Of a stretch of 64,000 nucleotides of DNA, positions 52,440-60,469 are shown in pieces. The stretch is taken from positions 39,968 through 103,967 of the forward strand of contig JAGHZY010000008.1 in assembly GCA_017745175.1 (NCBI GenBank). The letters run 5' to 3'. This DNA is from Sphingopyxis sp. Its GTDB lineage: Bacteria > Pseudomonadota > Alphaproteobacteria > Sphingomonadales > Sphingomonadaceae. The notes beneath the pieces are model-generated. The model saw only the letters and a program-made list of their open reading frames with translations. It was not told the origin of the DNA and searched no databases. Each line of letters opens with the position of its first letter. The stretch's first letter is position 1. A program made the position numbers and the translations under genes.

Positions 52440-53141
52440 TCATCTGTCGCATCGCGCCGCGCCTTCGCTGTCGAACAGCATCCGTACATAACGCTTCAGA
52501 TGGGTGACGGTGCCGCGCGCAATCGCCGGATCGTTGGTCGTTTTGGCCAGAACGAACGCGCCCTGCAGCACCGACTGGACATGCTGGGCAAGGCCCAGCG
52601 CGGTGACGTCGTCGGGGACGCCGTACACGTCCATCGCCGCCTGGATGTCGGGGGCGAGCGCCTGGCAATAGGCGTTGATGCTCGCCTCGCACGCGGCGCG
52701 GATGCGGTCGTTCGTCGCATAGGCTTCCTGCACCATCGTGCCGACGAAGCAGGTATAGTCCTCGGTGGGCCCGTCGAGCATCGACAGGCGGAAATCGATA
52801 TGGCCGAGCAATCGGTCGAGCGGGTCCTCGAGCTTCACATGCGGCGCGAGTTCGAACATCGGCCGCGCGCGCTCGGTCCAGCCTTCGGCCGCCGCGACCG
52901 CCAGCTCTTCCTTCGACGCGAAGTGATGGAAGAAGGCGCCCTTGGTCACCCCCGCCGCGGCGCAGATCTGGTCGACCGTCGTCGCCGCATAGCCTTGCTT
53001 GCGCACCGTCGCGTGCGCCGCGGCGATCAGCGCCGCGCGGGCGCTGCCGCGCGGCGCGCGCGCTCCCGCGGTGCTGCCGCCCGCCGGGGGGACATCGCGG
53101 GCGGCGGCTGCGGGGACGGAAGGGGGCTGATTCGTCGTCAT
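52440..53141 (-). CDS. TetR/AcrR family regulator, head of the VOC/GST run
   Basis: 233 residues from ATG 53141 (MTTNQPPSVPAAAARDVPPA); the upstream MSIR start at 53153 is inside the promoter -10/operator. HTH: AHATVRKQGYAATTVDQICAAAGVTKGAFFHHFASKEEL, canonical TetR (about 45-90). The C-terminal domain has YTCFVGTMVQEAYATNDRIR typical of the family. Upstream an operator overlaps the promoter, so autorepression is likely; the ligand is unknown. The N-terminal 35 residues are Ala/Pro-rich and probably disordered. Confidence 0.93.
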   Translation of the reverse strand: MTTNQPPSVPAAAARDVPPAGGSTAGARAPRGSARAALIAAAHATVRKQGYAATTVDQICAAAGVTKGAFFHHFASKEELAVAAAEGWTERARPMFELAPHVKLEDPLDRLLGHIDFRLSMLDGPTEDYTCFVGTMVQEAYATNDRIRAACEASINAYCQALAPDIQAAMDVYGVPDDVTALGLAQHVQSVLQGAFVLAKTTNDPAIARGTVTHLKRYVRMLFDSEGAARCDR

Positions 53142-53148
53142 GCGAATC

Positions 53149-53177
53149 GACATACCGACTAGTTGGTATGTTGTCAA
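53149..53177 (-). promoter_or_regulatory. Promoter of the TetR gene with exact 17-bp spacer
   Basis: On the minus strand TTGACA (53177-53172, a perfect -35), a 17-nt spacer, then TATGTC (53154-53149) as a weak -10 (3/6 to TATAAT). Seven nt after the -10 is the ATG at 53141, so the predicted transcript would start at about the first codon (leaderless). Confidence 0.6.
53150..53171. promoter_or_regulatory. TetR operator candidate (22-bp dyad)
   Basis: ACATACCGACTAGTTGGTATGT: halves ACATACCGACT and AGTTGGTATGT pair with one mismatch. It fills the -35/-10 spacer of the regulator's own promoter, a classic position for TetR-family autorepression. It also contains the ACTAGT core common to such operators. 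Confidence 0.75.
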
Positions 53178-53303
53178 ACCGGTAACCGGGCTCACGCGCC
53201 GCGGCACCTTCGACACCTTCCGGAAAAGACTCGACCTTCCCGCCACTTCGCCTAAAAAGGGATCGGAACAAAGGGAGCACATCGTTGCCGTTCCGGGGGA
53301 AAT

Positions 53304-54812
53304 ATGGTCGCAGTCGTTTCAACCACGGCCTATCTCGGCATCGAGGCGCGCGGGGTCGAGGTGCAGTGCCAGGTCACGCCGGGCGTGCCGCGCTTCGTCG
53401 TCGTCGGCCTGCCCGACAAGGCGGTGGGCGAAAGCCGCGAGCGCGTCCGCGCCGCGATCGCCGCGATCGGCCTGTCGCTCCCGCCCACGGTCATCACCGT
53501 CAACCTGTCGCCCGCCGACCTGCCCAAGGAGGGCTCGCATTACGATCTGCCGATCGCGCTGGCGCTGCTTGGCGCGATGGGGGTGATCGATGCCGAAACG
53601 CTCGCCTCCTATGTCGTCGTCGGCGAACTCGGCCTCGATGGTCGCGTGACGGCTTCACCCGGGGTGCTGCTCGCGGCGATCCATGCGGGCAGCATCGAAC
53701 GCGGGCTGATCTGCCCCGCGGCGCAAGGGCCCGAAGCGGCATGGGCGGGTAATGTCGAAGTGCTCGGCGCGCCCGACCTCCTGTCGCTGCTCAACCACTT
53801 CAGGGGCAATGCGCTGCTGGCGCCGCCAGTGCCGGGCGAAGTCGAGATACCCGCGCGCGCCGCGGACCTGTCGCAGGTGAAGGGGCAGGAAGTCGCGAAG
53901 CGCGCGCTCGAAATCGCGGCGGCGGGCGCACATAATCTGATGATGTCGGGCCCGCCCGGCGCGGGCAAGTCGCTGATGGCGGCGTGCATGCCGGGCATCC
54001 TCCCCGACCTTACGCCGGCCGAGGCGCTCGAAGTGTCGATGATCGCGTCGGTCGCCGGAACGCTCGAGGGCGGGCGTTTGGTTCGCGCAAGGCCGTTCCG
54101 CGCGCCGCATCATTCGGCCTCGATGCCCGCGCTCGTCGGCGGCGGGTTGCGTGTGCGGCCGGGCGAAGTCAGCCTCGCGCATCTCGGCGTGCTCTTTCTC
54201 GACGAGCTCCCCGAATTCCAGCGCGGCGTGCTCGATTCGCTCCGCCAGCCGCTCGAAACGGGCGAGGTCAGCGTCGCGCGCGCCAATGCGCATGTGACCT
54301 TTCCTGCGCGCGTCCAGCTCGTCGCTGCGATGAACCCGTGCCGCTGCGGCCACCTCGGCGACCCCGCGCTGGCGTGCAGCCGTGCGCCGCGCTGCGCCGC
54401 CGATTATCAGGCGAAGCTCTCTGGGCCGCTGCTCGATCGCATCGACCTGCACGTCGAGGTCCAGGCGGTGAGTGCCGCCGATCTCGTCCTGCCGCCGCCC
54501 GCCGAAGGCAGCGCCGAGGTCGCGGCGCGCGTCGCCGCGGCGCGTGGCGCGCAGACCGTGCGCTATGCCGGGCACAAGGCACGCACCAATGCCGAGATCG
54601 ATGGCGACTTGCTCGAAGCCGTGGCGACGCCCGACGAGGCAGGCCGTAAATTGCTCGCGCAGGCGGCCGAGGCGATGCGGCTCTCGGCACGTGGATATAC
54701 GCGGATATTGCGCGTCGCGCGGACGATTGCCGATCTTGCCGGCACCGAAATTGTCGGGCGCATCCATATCGCCGAGGCTCTCGGCTACCGCCGGCAGGCG
54801 CCGAGGAACTGA
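53304..54812 (+). CDS. YifB/ComM family magnesium-chelatase-like AAA+ ATPase
   Basis: 502 residues. N-terminal Lon-like ChlI domain (VVSTTAYLGIEARGVEVQ, GLPDKAVGESRERVRAAI, VNLSPADLPKEGSHYDL), then an AAA+ Mg-chelatase core with Walker A SGPPGAGKSLMAAC (~215) and Walker B LFLDELPEF. A Cys/His cluster MNPCRCGHLGDPALACS is typical of the family. YifB/ComM-type helicases promote branch migration of recombination intermediates in natural transformation. It is divergent from the TetR promoter (133 bp between). Confidence 0.93.
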   Translation: MVAVVSTTAYLGIEARGVEVQCQVTPGVPRFVVVGLPDKAVGESRERVRAAIAAIGLSLPPTVITVNLSPADLPKEGSHYDLPIALALLGAMGVIDAETLASYVVVGELGLDGRVTASPGVLLAAIHAGSIERGLICPAAQGPEAAWAGNVEVLGAPDLLSLLNHFRGNALLAPPVPGEVEIPARAADLSQVKGQEVAKRALEIAAAGAHNLMMSGPPGAGKSLMAACMPGILPDLTPAEALEVSMIASVAGTLEGGRLVRARPFRAPHHSASMPALVGGGLRVRPGEVSLAHLGVLFLDELPEFQRGVLDSLRQPLETGEVSVARANAHVTFPARVQLVAAMNPCRCGHLGDPALACSRAPRCAADYQAKLSGPLLDRIDLHVEVQAVSAADLVLPPPAEGSAEVAARVAAARGAQTVRYAGHKARTNAEIDGDLLEAVATPDEAGRKLLAQAAEAMRLSARGYTRILRVARTIADLAGTEIVGRIHIAEALGYRRQAPRN

Positions 54813-55114
54813 TGGAGGAGATCGTTTTCGAAGCGCGGATTATCGAATGGCGCGGGCCGGCGCCCTTTTTCTTCGCGCCGGTTCCCGACGAGCATGTCGG
54901 TGCGATCCGCTACGCCGCAATGACCGCAAGCTACGGCTGGGGCGTCGTACCCGTCGTGGCGACCGTCGGCGGCACCGAATTCGCCACGTCGCTTTTCCCA
55001 CGTGACGGGGGCTATCTGCTCCCGATCAAGGTCGCCGTCCAGAAATCCGAAGGGGTCGGCTTCGGCGACCGGATAAGGGCGCGCCTGCGTGTCGGCCGTC
55101 CCGGTCCGCGCTGA
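54812..55114 (+). CDS. DUF1905 protein
   Basis: 100 residues, start overlapping the previous stop by one base (TGATG). The DUF1905 pattern FEARIIEWRGPAPFFFAPVP, GWGVVPVVATVGGTEFATSL, RDGGYLLPIKVAVQKSEGV and GDRIRARLRVG is clear. A small beta-barrel-like domain of unknown function, often fused to or near bacteriocin-protection or YdeI-type proteins. It is coupled to yifB here, a link I do not recall from other genomes. Confidence 0.93.
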   Translation: MEEIVFEARIIEWRGPAPFFFAPVPDEHVGAIRYAAMTASYGWGVVPVVATVGGTEFATSLFPRDGGYLLPIKVAVQKSEGVGFGDRIRARLRVGRPGPR

Positions 55115-55172
55115 AGCACGGTTTTCCGACGATGGTAAAGATTTTCGAACAGTTTGATGCGATACGGCGCCG

Positions 55173-56939
55173 ATGACTGCCGGGCGCGACTTCCTTGCGT
55201 ATCTGTGCGGCCGGCTGGTGCCGGGCTTCGCTGCCATCCTGCTCGCCCTGTCGGCAGGGGTCGCAAACGCGAGGTCGCTCGACGTCGATCGCGACCTCTG
55301 TCACGTAGTGAGCGCCACGGCGCTTGGCGACACGGATCTGTCCGGGCTGCGCTTTTCCTGCCGCGGGAAGCCGGCGGATTATCAGCAGAAGAGCCTCTGG
55401 CTCCGCGCGGTATTGGATGGCGATGCCCCGCGAAGCAACCTCGCATTGATGGTCCATATGTCGCGTTTCGACCGGCTGGCTGTCGGTTTTTCCTACGCCG
55501 ACGGCACGACGCGCTGGCAACGGGTGCACGCGGGCAACTATGGCTCGCATTGGCGCGCCGGCGGGCAGATATTGTTCGATGCGCCCGATCGCCCCGTTCT
55601 GCTGACCGCAGTGACGATGCGCTTCGATGGCCTTTCGGCGTATGAACTGGTCCGAGCGCGGGTGCTGCCGAAGGGCGAGGCGGGCATGCAGTCGGCGGGA
55701 ATGGCGGCGGCGGTCGGCGCGGCGCTGACGCTCCTGCTCGTAAGCGGAATCTACAGTCTGTCGCTCGCCTTTGCGGTTCGCCGGCAATATCTTGCCTGGC
55801 AAGCGGCCTGGTCGGGCACGATGTTGCTCTGGGGCGGTTTCTGGTCGCAGATGCCGCTAACGCTCTTGCCAGGAATGGCGGGGACAGCGACCGCGCAGCT
55901 CTGCACCTTCCTCGCCTGTCTTGCCGTCGCGCTCGCGACGTTGAGCGCGGTGACCGCGGTGAATCGGGATATGGCGCCAAAGGGAGTCGGGACAACCGCA
56001 CTGGTTCTTGGCCTGGGCGTCGGAATAGCGGGTATTCCGCTGGCGCTCACGCGCAGCGGCAATCTCGGCCTGCTCGCGGATATCCTCGGGTTCGTGATCA
56101 TCGCCGACCTGCTGACGGTCACTCTCTATCTCGGGTGGGCGTGGCATCGCGGATCGATCGAGGCGCGCGATTTCCTCGCAGCGTGGGGCTTGCCCATGGC
56201 GGTGCTCGCTTTCATCCAGGTCGTCGACGTCGAGGATGGTTTCTGGGGCGGCGGCTCAAAGCTCGTCGTGCTCGTGGCGACGACATGGCAGGCGCTATGG
56301 CTCGCGGCGGCCGCCACCCGCCGTCTTGCGTACCTGCGGGTCGAGCGCGACGACGCGCGCGACGCCGAAGCGCAGGCGCGGCAGCTCGCGCGGCGCGACC
56401 CGCTCACCGGCCTGCCAAATCGCCGCGGCTTTATCGAGAGCGTCTCGCCGCTGCTCGAACGGGCGCGCGCCGACAATCTGCCGGCCGCGCTGCTGCTCGT
56501 CGATGTCGACCGTTTCAAGTCGATCAACGATATTTACGGCCATGATGCGGGCGACATGGTGCTTTGCGGCATTGCGCGCCGGATCGGGCGATGGGAAGGG
56601 CCCATGTGCACGGTCGCGCGGCTCGGCGGCGAGGAGTTCGGCCTGCTCACGATCGGGATGGAAGGGATCATTCTTGCCCGGTTCGCCGAAAGCATCCGCC
56701 GCGGGATCGCTGCGTGCGACCATAGCGAAACGGTGGGCGCACGGCTGGTGACCGCCAGCATCGGCGTGGCGGAGGTGCGGCCCGCCTGCGATTTTCAGAG
56801 CCTTTACCGGCTCGCTGACGAAGCGCTCTATGACGCGAAGCGCGGCGGGCGTAACAAGGTCGCCGTCCAGCGTCATCAGGATGTCGCCGGACCGGCATCC
56901 GGCCGCGAGGTTGCAGTTTCGAGCCAGGGTCACGTCTAG
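55173..56939 (+). CDS. Membrane diguanylate cyclase (7TM + GGDEF)
   Basis: 588 residues. Signal peptide (LVPGFAAILLALSAGVANAR), a ~165-residue periplasmic sensory region, seven hydrophobic helices (about 185-390, 7TMR-DISM-like), a short coil (RVERDDARDAEAQARQLA) and a GGDEF domain: RRDPLTGLPNRRGFIESV, LLLVDVDRFKSINDIYGHDA, active site ARLGGEEFGLL, and YRLADEALYDAKRGGRN. Makes cyclic-di-GMP. The inhibitory RxxD I-site five residues before GGEEF is replaced by GPMC, so feedback inhibition is probably absent. It is convergent with the bactofilin gene, 18 bp between stops. Confidence 0.94.
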   Translation: MTAGRDFLAYLCGRLVPGFAAILLALSAGVANARSLDVDRDLCHVVSATALGDTDLSGLRFSCRGKPADYQQKSLWLRAVLDGDAPRSNLALMVHMSRFDRLAVGFSYADGTTRWQRVHAGNYGSHWRAGGQILFDAPDRPVLLTAVTMRFDGLSAYELVRARVLPKGEAGMQSAGMAAAVGAALTLLLVSGIYSLSLAFAVRRQYLAWQAAWSGTMLLWGGFWSQMPLTLLPGMAGTATAQLCTFLACLAVALATLSAVTAVNRDMAPKGVGTTALVLGLGVGIAGIPLALTRSGNLGLLADILGFVIIADLLTVTLYLGWAWHRGSIEARDFLAAWGLPMAVLAFIQVVDVEDGFWGGGSKLVVLVATTWQALWLAAAATRRLAYLRVERDDARDAEAQARQLARRDPLTGLPNRRGFIESVSPLLERARADNLPAALLLVDVDRFKSINDIYGHDAGDMVLCGIARRIGRWEGPMCTVARLGGEEFGLLTIGMEGIILARFAESIRRGIAACDHSETVGARLVTASIGVAEVRPACDFQSLYRLADEALYDAKRGGRNKVAVQRHQDVAGPASGREVAVSSQGHV

Positions 56940-56957
56940 CGCGGGGGCCCCGAGGCG

Positions 56958-57428
56958 TCAGATGCCCGACGCCGACCTGTTTTCGATGACTTCGAGCGGC
57001 GGCGGAGCCTTCGCCGCGCCGGCGCCGTGGCGGCGGTGGCTGAGCTTGCCCTCGACCTTGCCGCCGTTTTCGATCGTGATGCTTTCGTAGGTCACGTCGC
57101 CTGTAATCCGCGCGGTGGCGTGGACGATCAGCGTCTTCGCCTCGATCGCGCCGTCGAGCAGTCCTGCGATCTTTGCGGTCTCCGCGATGACGCTGCCCTT
57201 GATTTCGCTCGCCTCGCCCTGGACGAGATTGGCGCATTTGAGATCGCCCTCGATCTTCCCATCGACGTGCAGGTCGACGCTGGCGGAGACATTGCCGGTG
57301 ACGACGACATCCGATCCGAGGATCGAGAAGGTCGTGTGACGCGCGCCCGTCGCCATCTTAGCGGGCGCCACGGACGGCAGCGACGGAACCGACTCGCTGG
57401 CGGGCGTCGTCTTTGACTTCGAGAACAT
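56958..57428 (-). CDS. Bactofilin-family cytoskeletal protein
   Basis: 156 residues from ATG 57428 (MFSKSKTTPASESVPSLPSV), with GGAGG 9 nt upstream. Central right-handed beta-helix domain: FSILGSDVVVTGNVSASVDL, GKIEGDLKCANLVQGEASEI, AKIAGLLDGAIEAKTLIVHA. Bactofilins self-assemble into filaments that localise peptidoglycan enzymes. Its N-terminal 23 codons overlap the 3' end of the M23 peptidase gene; an internal ATG at 57356 (MATGARHTT) directly abuts the peptidase stop and is the alternative, but it lacks an SD. Confidence 0.93.
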   Translation of the reverse strand: MFSKSKTTPASESVPSLPSVAPAKMATGARHTTFSILGSDVVVTGNVSASVDLHVDGKIEGDLKCANLVQGEASEIKGSVIAETAKIAGLLDGAIEAKTLIVHATARITGDVTYESITIENGGKVEGKLSHRRHGAGAAKAPPPLEVIENRSASGI

Positions 57429-58569
57429 CGGCTTTTGCCTCCAGGAATCTGCGTGGGTTGACCGCTTCGCCGTTCAGGCGGACTTCGAAATGCAGGTGGC
57501 TGCCGGTCGAACGGCCGGTCGAGCCCATCCTCGCGATCTGCTCGCCCGCGGCAACCTGCGTGCCGACCCTCGTCGTGAAACCGGACAAGTGCGCATAGCG
57601 GGTCATGATGCCCTGACCATGATCGACTTCGACGACATTGCCATAGCCCGACTTCTGGCCGACGAAGCTGACGCGGCCCGGCGCGGCGGCGAGGATGGGC
57701 GTGCCGATCGGGCCACGGAAGTCGAGACCGGCGTGCATCGCGCCCGCGCCGGTGAAGGGATCGCTGCGATAGCCGAACCCCGACGACATCATGAGGACAT
57801 CGGCGGGGTTGCCCGACGGGACGGCAACGAGCGTGCGTTCGAGCACTTCCATGCGGAACAGCGCGCCGTCGAGCGCGGCGAAGTTCGGGCCGAGCGCCTT
57901 CGCCTTGCCCATGCGCCCGCGATAGGGAATGAAGGGACCGCCGCGGCCGGCGGCGGCGTTGCGGACGAGCGCATCGGGGTTGAGGCCAAGCGCTGCAACC
58001 GCGGTTTCCGCCTTCGCTGCGCGATCCTTCACCGCTGCGAGAAGACGGGCCGAAAAGGCTTCTTGCCGTGCTTCGAGGCGGGCGAGGACCTGCGCTTCGG
58101 GCGGCAGGTTCGGATCGATCGCGCTGGTCTTGAGCGGTGCAGCCGGGGCGGTCGTGCCGCCATCGGCCTTCGCCGCGGCTTCGGCGGGTACGGCCGAGGG
58201 ATCGATTCCGAAATGGGTTTCGGCGACGCTTTCCAGCAGCGCCTGCCGCTCTTCGAGATCGGCGGCGGTTTCGGCGACGCGATCGCGATATTTCGCGATG
58301 CGGGCTTCGGACGCGGCTGCGGCGGCCTGCTGCTGCGCGACGGCAACGCGCTCGTCGGCAGTGAGCAGCTGGTTGACCAGCACGGCGAGCGTTGCGCCCG
58401 CCCAGGCGAGCAGGACGAGGCTGGCGATCAGCGCAACGCGTTTTTGCCAGACGGCACTGACGCGCAGGAACCGGACATGGCCATGCGTGCGAACGAAGAT
58501 TTCATGGTCCTGAAACAGCGCGGAAACGCGCTGGCGCAAATCGCGCAGGCCCGTTGTTTTCGACGACAA
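57358..58569 (-). CDS. M23 family murein endopeptidase
   Basis: I place the start at TTG 58569 (LSSKTTGLRDLRQRVSALFQ), giving 403 residues; the track's 484-residue ORF has a non-conserved prefix. One transmembrane helix (KRVALIASLVLLAWAGATLAVLV), a periplasmic coiled coil (about 70-200), then a LytM domain with the zinc ligands in HAGLDFRGPIGTPI and the GSHLHFEVRLNG end. Acts on peptidoglycan cross-links; with the bactofilin it forms the peptidase/bactofilin pair known to shape cells in other proteobacteria. The last 71 bp are shared with the bactofilin gene in another frame. Confidence 0.9.
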   Translation of the reverse strand: MSSKTTGLRDLRQRVSALFQDHEIFVRTHGHVRFLRVSAVWQKRVALIASLVLLAWAGATLAVLVNQLLTADERVAVAQQQAAAAASEARIAKYRDRVAETAADLEERQALLESVAETHFGIDPSAVPAEAAAKADGGTTAPAAPLKTSAIDPNLPPEAQVLARLEARQEAFSARLLAAVKDRAAKAETAVAALGLNPDALVRNAAAGRGGPFIPYRGRMGKAKALGPNFAALDGALFRMEVLERTLVAVPSGNPADVLMMSSGFGYRSDPFTGAGAMHAGLDFRGPIGTPILAAAPGRVSFVGQKSGYGNVVEVDHGQGIMTRYAHLSGFTTRVGTQVAAGEQIARMGSTGRSTGSHLHFEVRLNGEAVNPRRFLEAKADVLEVKDDARQRVGSVAAVRGAR

Positions 58570-58810
58570 GTGGCGACCCCATCTTGTTTGTTTTGTGGAG
58601 CCCTCCGCCCCGATTGATGCGCGCCTTATCAGGCAGGTTACCCCCGCGCGAATCTTTGCGGCGCGACTCGGGCTGAGTCGAAACCATCGCGCGGTGAACG
58701 GTGTCAGACTGCAGGAATGCTGCCGTTTTGGCAGGAAATCGACTGCGAATCGATAAATGCAATTGACGGGTTGCTTACCATTTTCGGGTAACGCTAAGCG
58801 GGTGAATATC

Positions 58811-60208
58811 ATGGCGAAATCTGCTCAGTCCGACGCGTGCGAATCAGCAGGCGGCACCGACACGCCGGCCGGCGTTCGCCCACGCTCGGCGGTGAGCGCG
58901 GGGGTCGGGATCGTCGGGCTCGCGGGACTGGTGAGCTATTTGCTCATCGCGCGCCTGGCGCCCGACATCGCCGTCTTCCTCGGCGTCGACTGGGACCAGC
59001 GCGGGCCGATGAGCGGCCCGAATTCGGCGATCGCCAGCGTGCTCGCGTGCGGACTGCCGATGGTGCTCTGGTCGGTGTTCGTTGACGGGGTGCACCGCAA
59101 TCCCTCGACCGGAATAGACTGGGCGCAGCGGCGTCCGTGGCGCGAGACGCTCGACATCAGCCTGACCAAGCTTGCCGGAATGTGGGCGACCTGGGGGCTG
59201 ATCGCGCTGATCTATGCGACGATGCGCTATTATTGGGAGGGCAATTACGCCTTTTCGATGAATTTGCTCGAGACCGTCGCGCCGTGGCTGTTGCTTGTCT
59301 CCGTCCCCTATATGCTGTGGCTCGATCGTCGCATGATCGAACCGCGCGACGGCTGCTGGCAGTTCGGCCGCTGGCTGATCGCGCCCGGTCAGCCGGTCGA
59401 CGGCCGCGCGATCGGCCATCATCTGCGCGCGTGGGCGGTGAAGGGGTTTTTCACGGCCTTCATGCTGTCGATCGTGCCGGGCAATTTTTCGGCGCTGGTC
59501 ACCGTGCCGATGAGCGAGGTGCTCGCCAACCCCTATATGACCGGGCTCTGGGCGATCAATTTCCTCTATCTGGTCGACGTCCACATCGCGACGGTCGGCT
59601 ATATCCTGACGCTGAAACCGCTCGACGCGCATATTCGCACCGCGAACCCCTATGGCATGGCGTGGGTCGCCGCGCTTGTCTGTTACCCGCCCTTCATCCT
59701 GATGAATGGCGGGCCGCTCGACTATCAGGTCAACGGGTCCGATTGGGGCTATTGGCTGCAGGGGCATGAAGGACTGCTGACCGTCTGGGGAATCGTGCTC
59801 GTGCTGCTCACCGCCATCTATAGCTGGGCGACGATGGCGTTCGGCATCCGCTTCTCGAATTTGACGCACCGCGGCGTCATCACGCACGGCCCCTATGCCT
59901 TCACGCGCCATCCCGCCTATATTTCGAAGAATCTGAGCTGGTGGGTCGGCTCGCTGCCTTTCCTCGTCACCGCGGGCGGCTGGGTCGAGGGCGCGCGCAA
60001 CGTCGTGCTGCTGGGGCTCGTCAGCGGCGTCTATTACTGGCGTGCCAAGACCGAAGAGAAGCACCTCCTCGCCGATCCCGCCTATGTGGCCTATTGGAAC
60101 TGGGCGCAGGACAATGCGCTGGTCCCGCGTGTCTTTGCGAAGCTGACGGGGCGGAAACGTCCGCTGATCCGGCTGGAGCCCGACGAGCGCGTCGGACCGG
60201 TGGCGTAA
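58811..60208 (+). CDS. Membrane methyltransferase of the isoprenylcysteine carboxyl methyltransferase superfamily
   Basis: 465 residues from ATG 58811 (MAKSAQSDACESAGGTDTPA); the track starts 18 codons earlier. About ten hydrophobic helices and a C-terminal ICMT/phospholipid-methyltransferase motif: HRGVITHGPYAFTRHPAYIS, then YWRAKTEEKHLLADPAYVAY. The HGPYxxxRHPxY pattern binds SAM and the substrate lipid. The N-terminal helical part is longer than in ICMT (~200 residues), recalling sterol-reductase-like relatives. Substrate unknown; probably a lipid or prenylated compound. It is divergent from the M23 peptidase gene, and a REP pair follows it. Confidence 0.85.
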   Translation: MAKSAQSDACESAGGTDTPAGVRPRSAVSAGVGIVGLAGLVSYLLIARLAPDIAVFLGVDWDQRGPMSGPNSAIASVLACGLPMVLWSVFVDGVHRNPSTGIDWAQRRPWRETLDISLTKLAGMWATWGLIALIYATMRYYWEGNYAFSMNLLETVAPWLLLVSVPYMLWLDRRMIEPRDGCWQFGRWLIAPGQPVDGRAIGHHLRAWAVKGFFTAFMLSIVPGNFSALVTVPMSEVLANPYMTGLWAINFLYLVDVHIATVGYILTLKPLDAHIRTANPYGMAWVAALVCYPPFILMNGGPLDYQVNGSDWGYWLQGHEGLLTVWGIVLVLLTAIYSWATMAFGIRFSNLTHRGVITHGPYAFTRHPAYISKNLSWWVGSLPFLVTAGGWVEGARNVVLLGLVSGVYYWRAKTEEKHLLADPAYVAYWNWAQDNALVPRVFAKLTGRKRPLIRLEPDERVGPVA

Positions 60209-60319
60209 GAAGGACATGATCACCTTCCGGCATGGGGGAATGCCGGAAGGAAGCCACATCGAGATAATGTAGGAAAGAGGACCGGCGTCCTGTTTCGACC
60301 GAAGGCTGCCGATGGAGAT

Positions 60320-60407
60320 GTGTACCCCGGCGAAAGCCGGGGCCCAGAATTCCCACGTGAACTTAGCATGTTGCCGCGCTGGGCCCCGGCTTTCGCCGGG
60401 GTGCACA
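60320..60407. repeat. 88-bp inverted repeat downstream of the membrane methyltransferase
   Basis: GTGTACCCCGGCGAAAGCCG then GGGCCCAGAAT on the left and GCTGGGCCCCGGCTTTCGCC then GGGGTGCAC on the right pair over ~26 bp, with a ~40-nt linker. It contains the CCCCGGCGAAAGCCGGGG palindrome seen also near 9952. It lies in the tail-to-tail gap between two convergent genes, so it may end both transcripts. Confidence 0.85.
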
Positions 60408-60469
60408 AAAGGGGCAGCTTCCACCCCGAAGCGGCCCCTCCCGTCGGCGAGCGACGGGAGGGATCGGGA

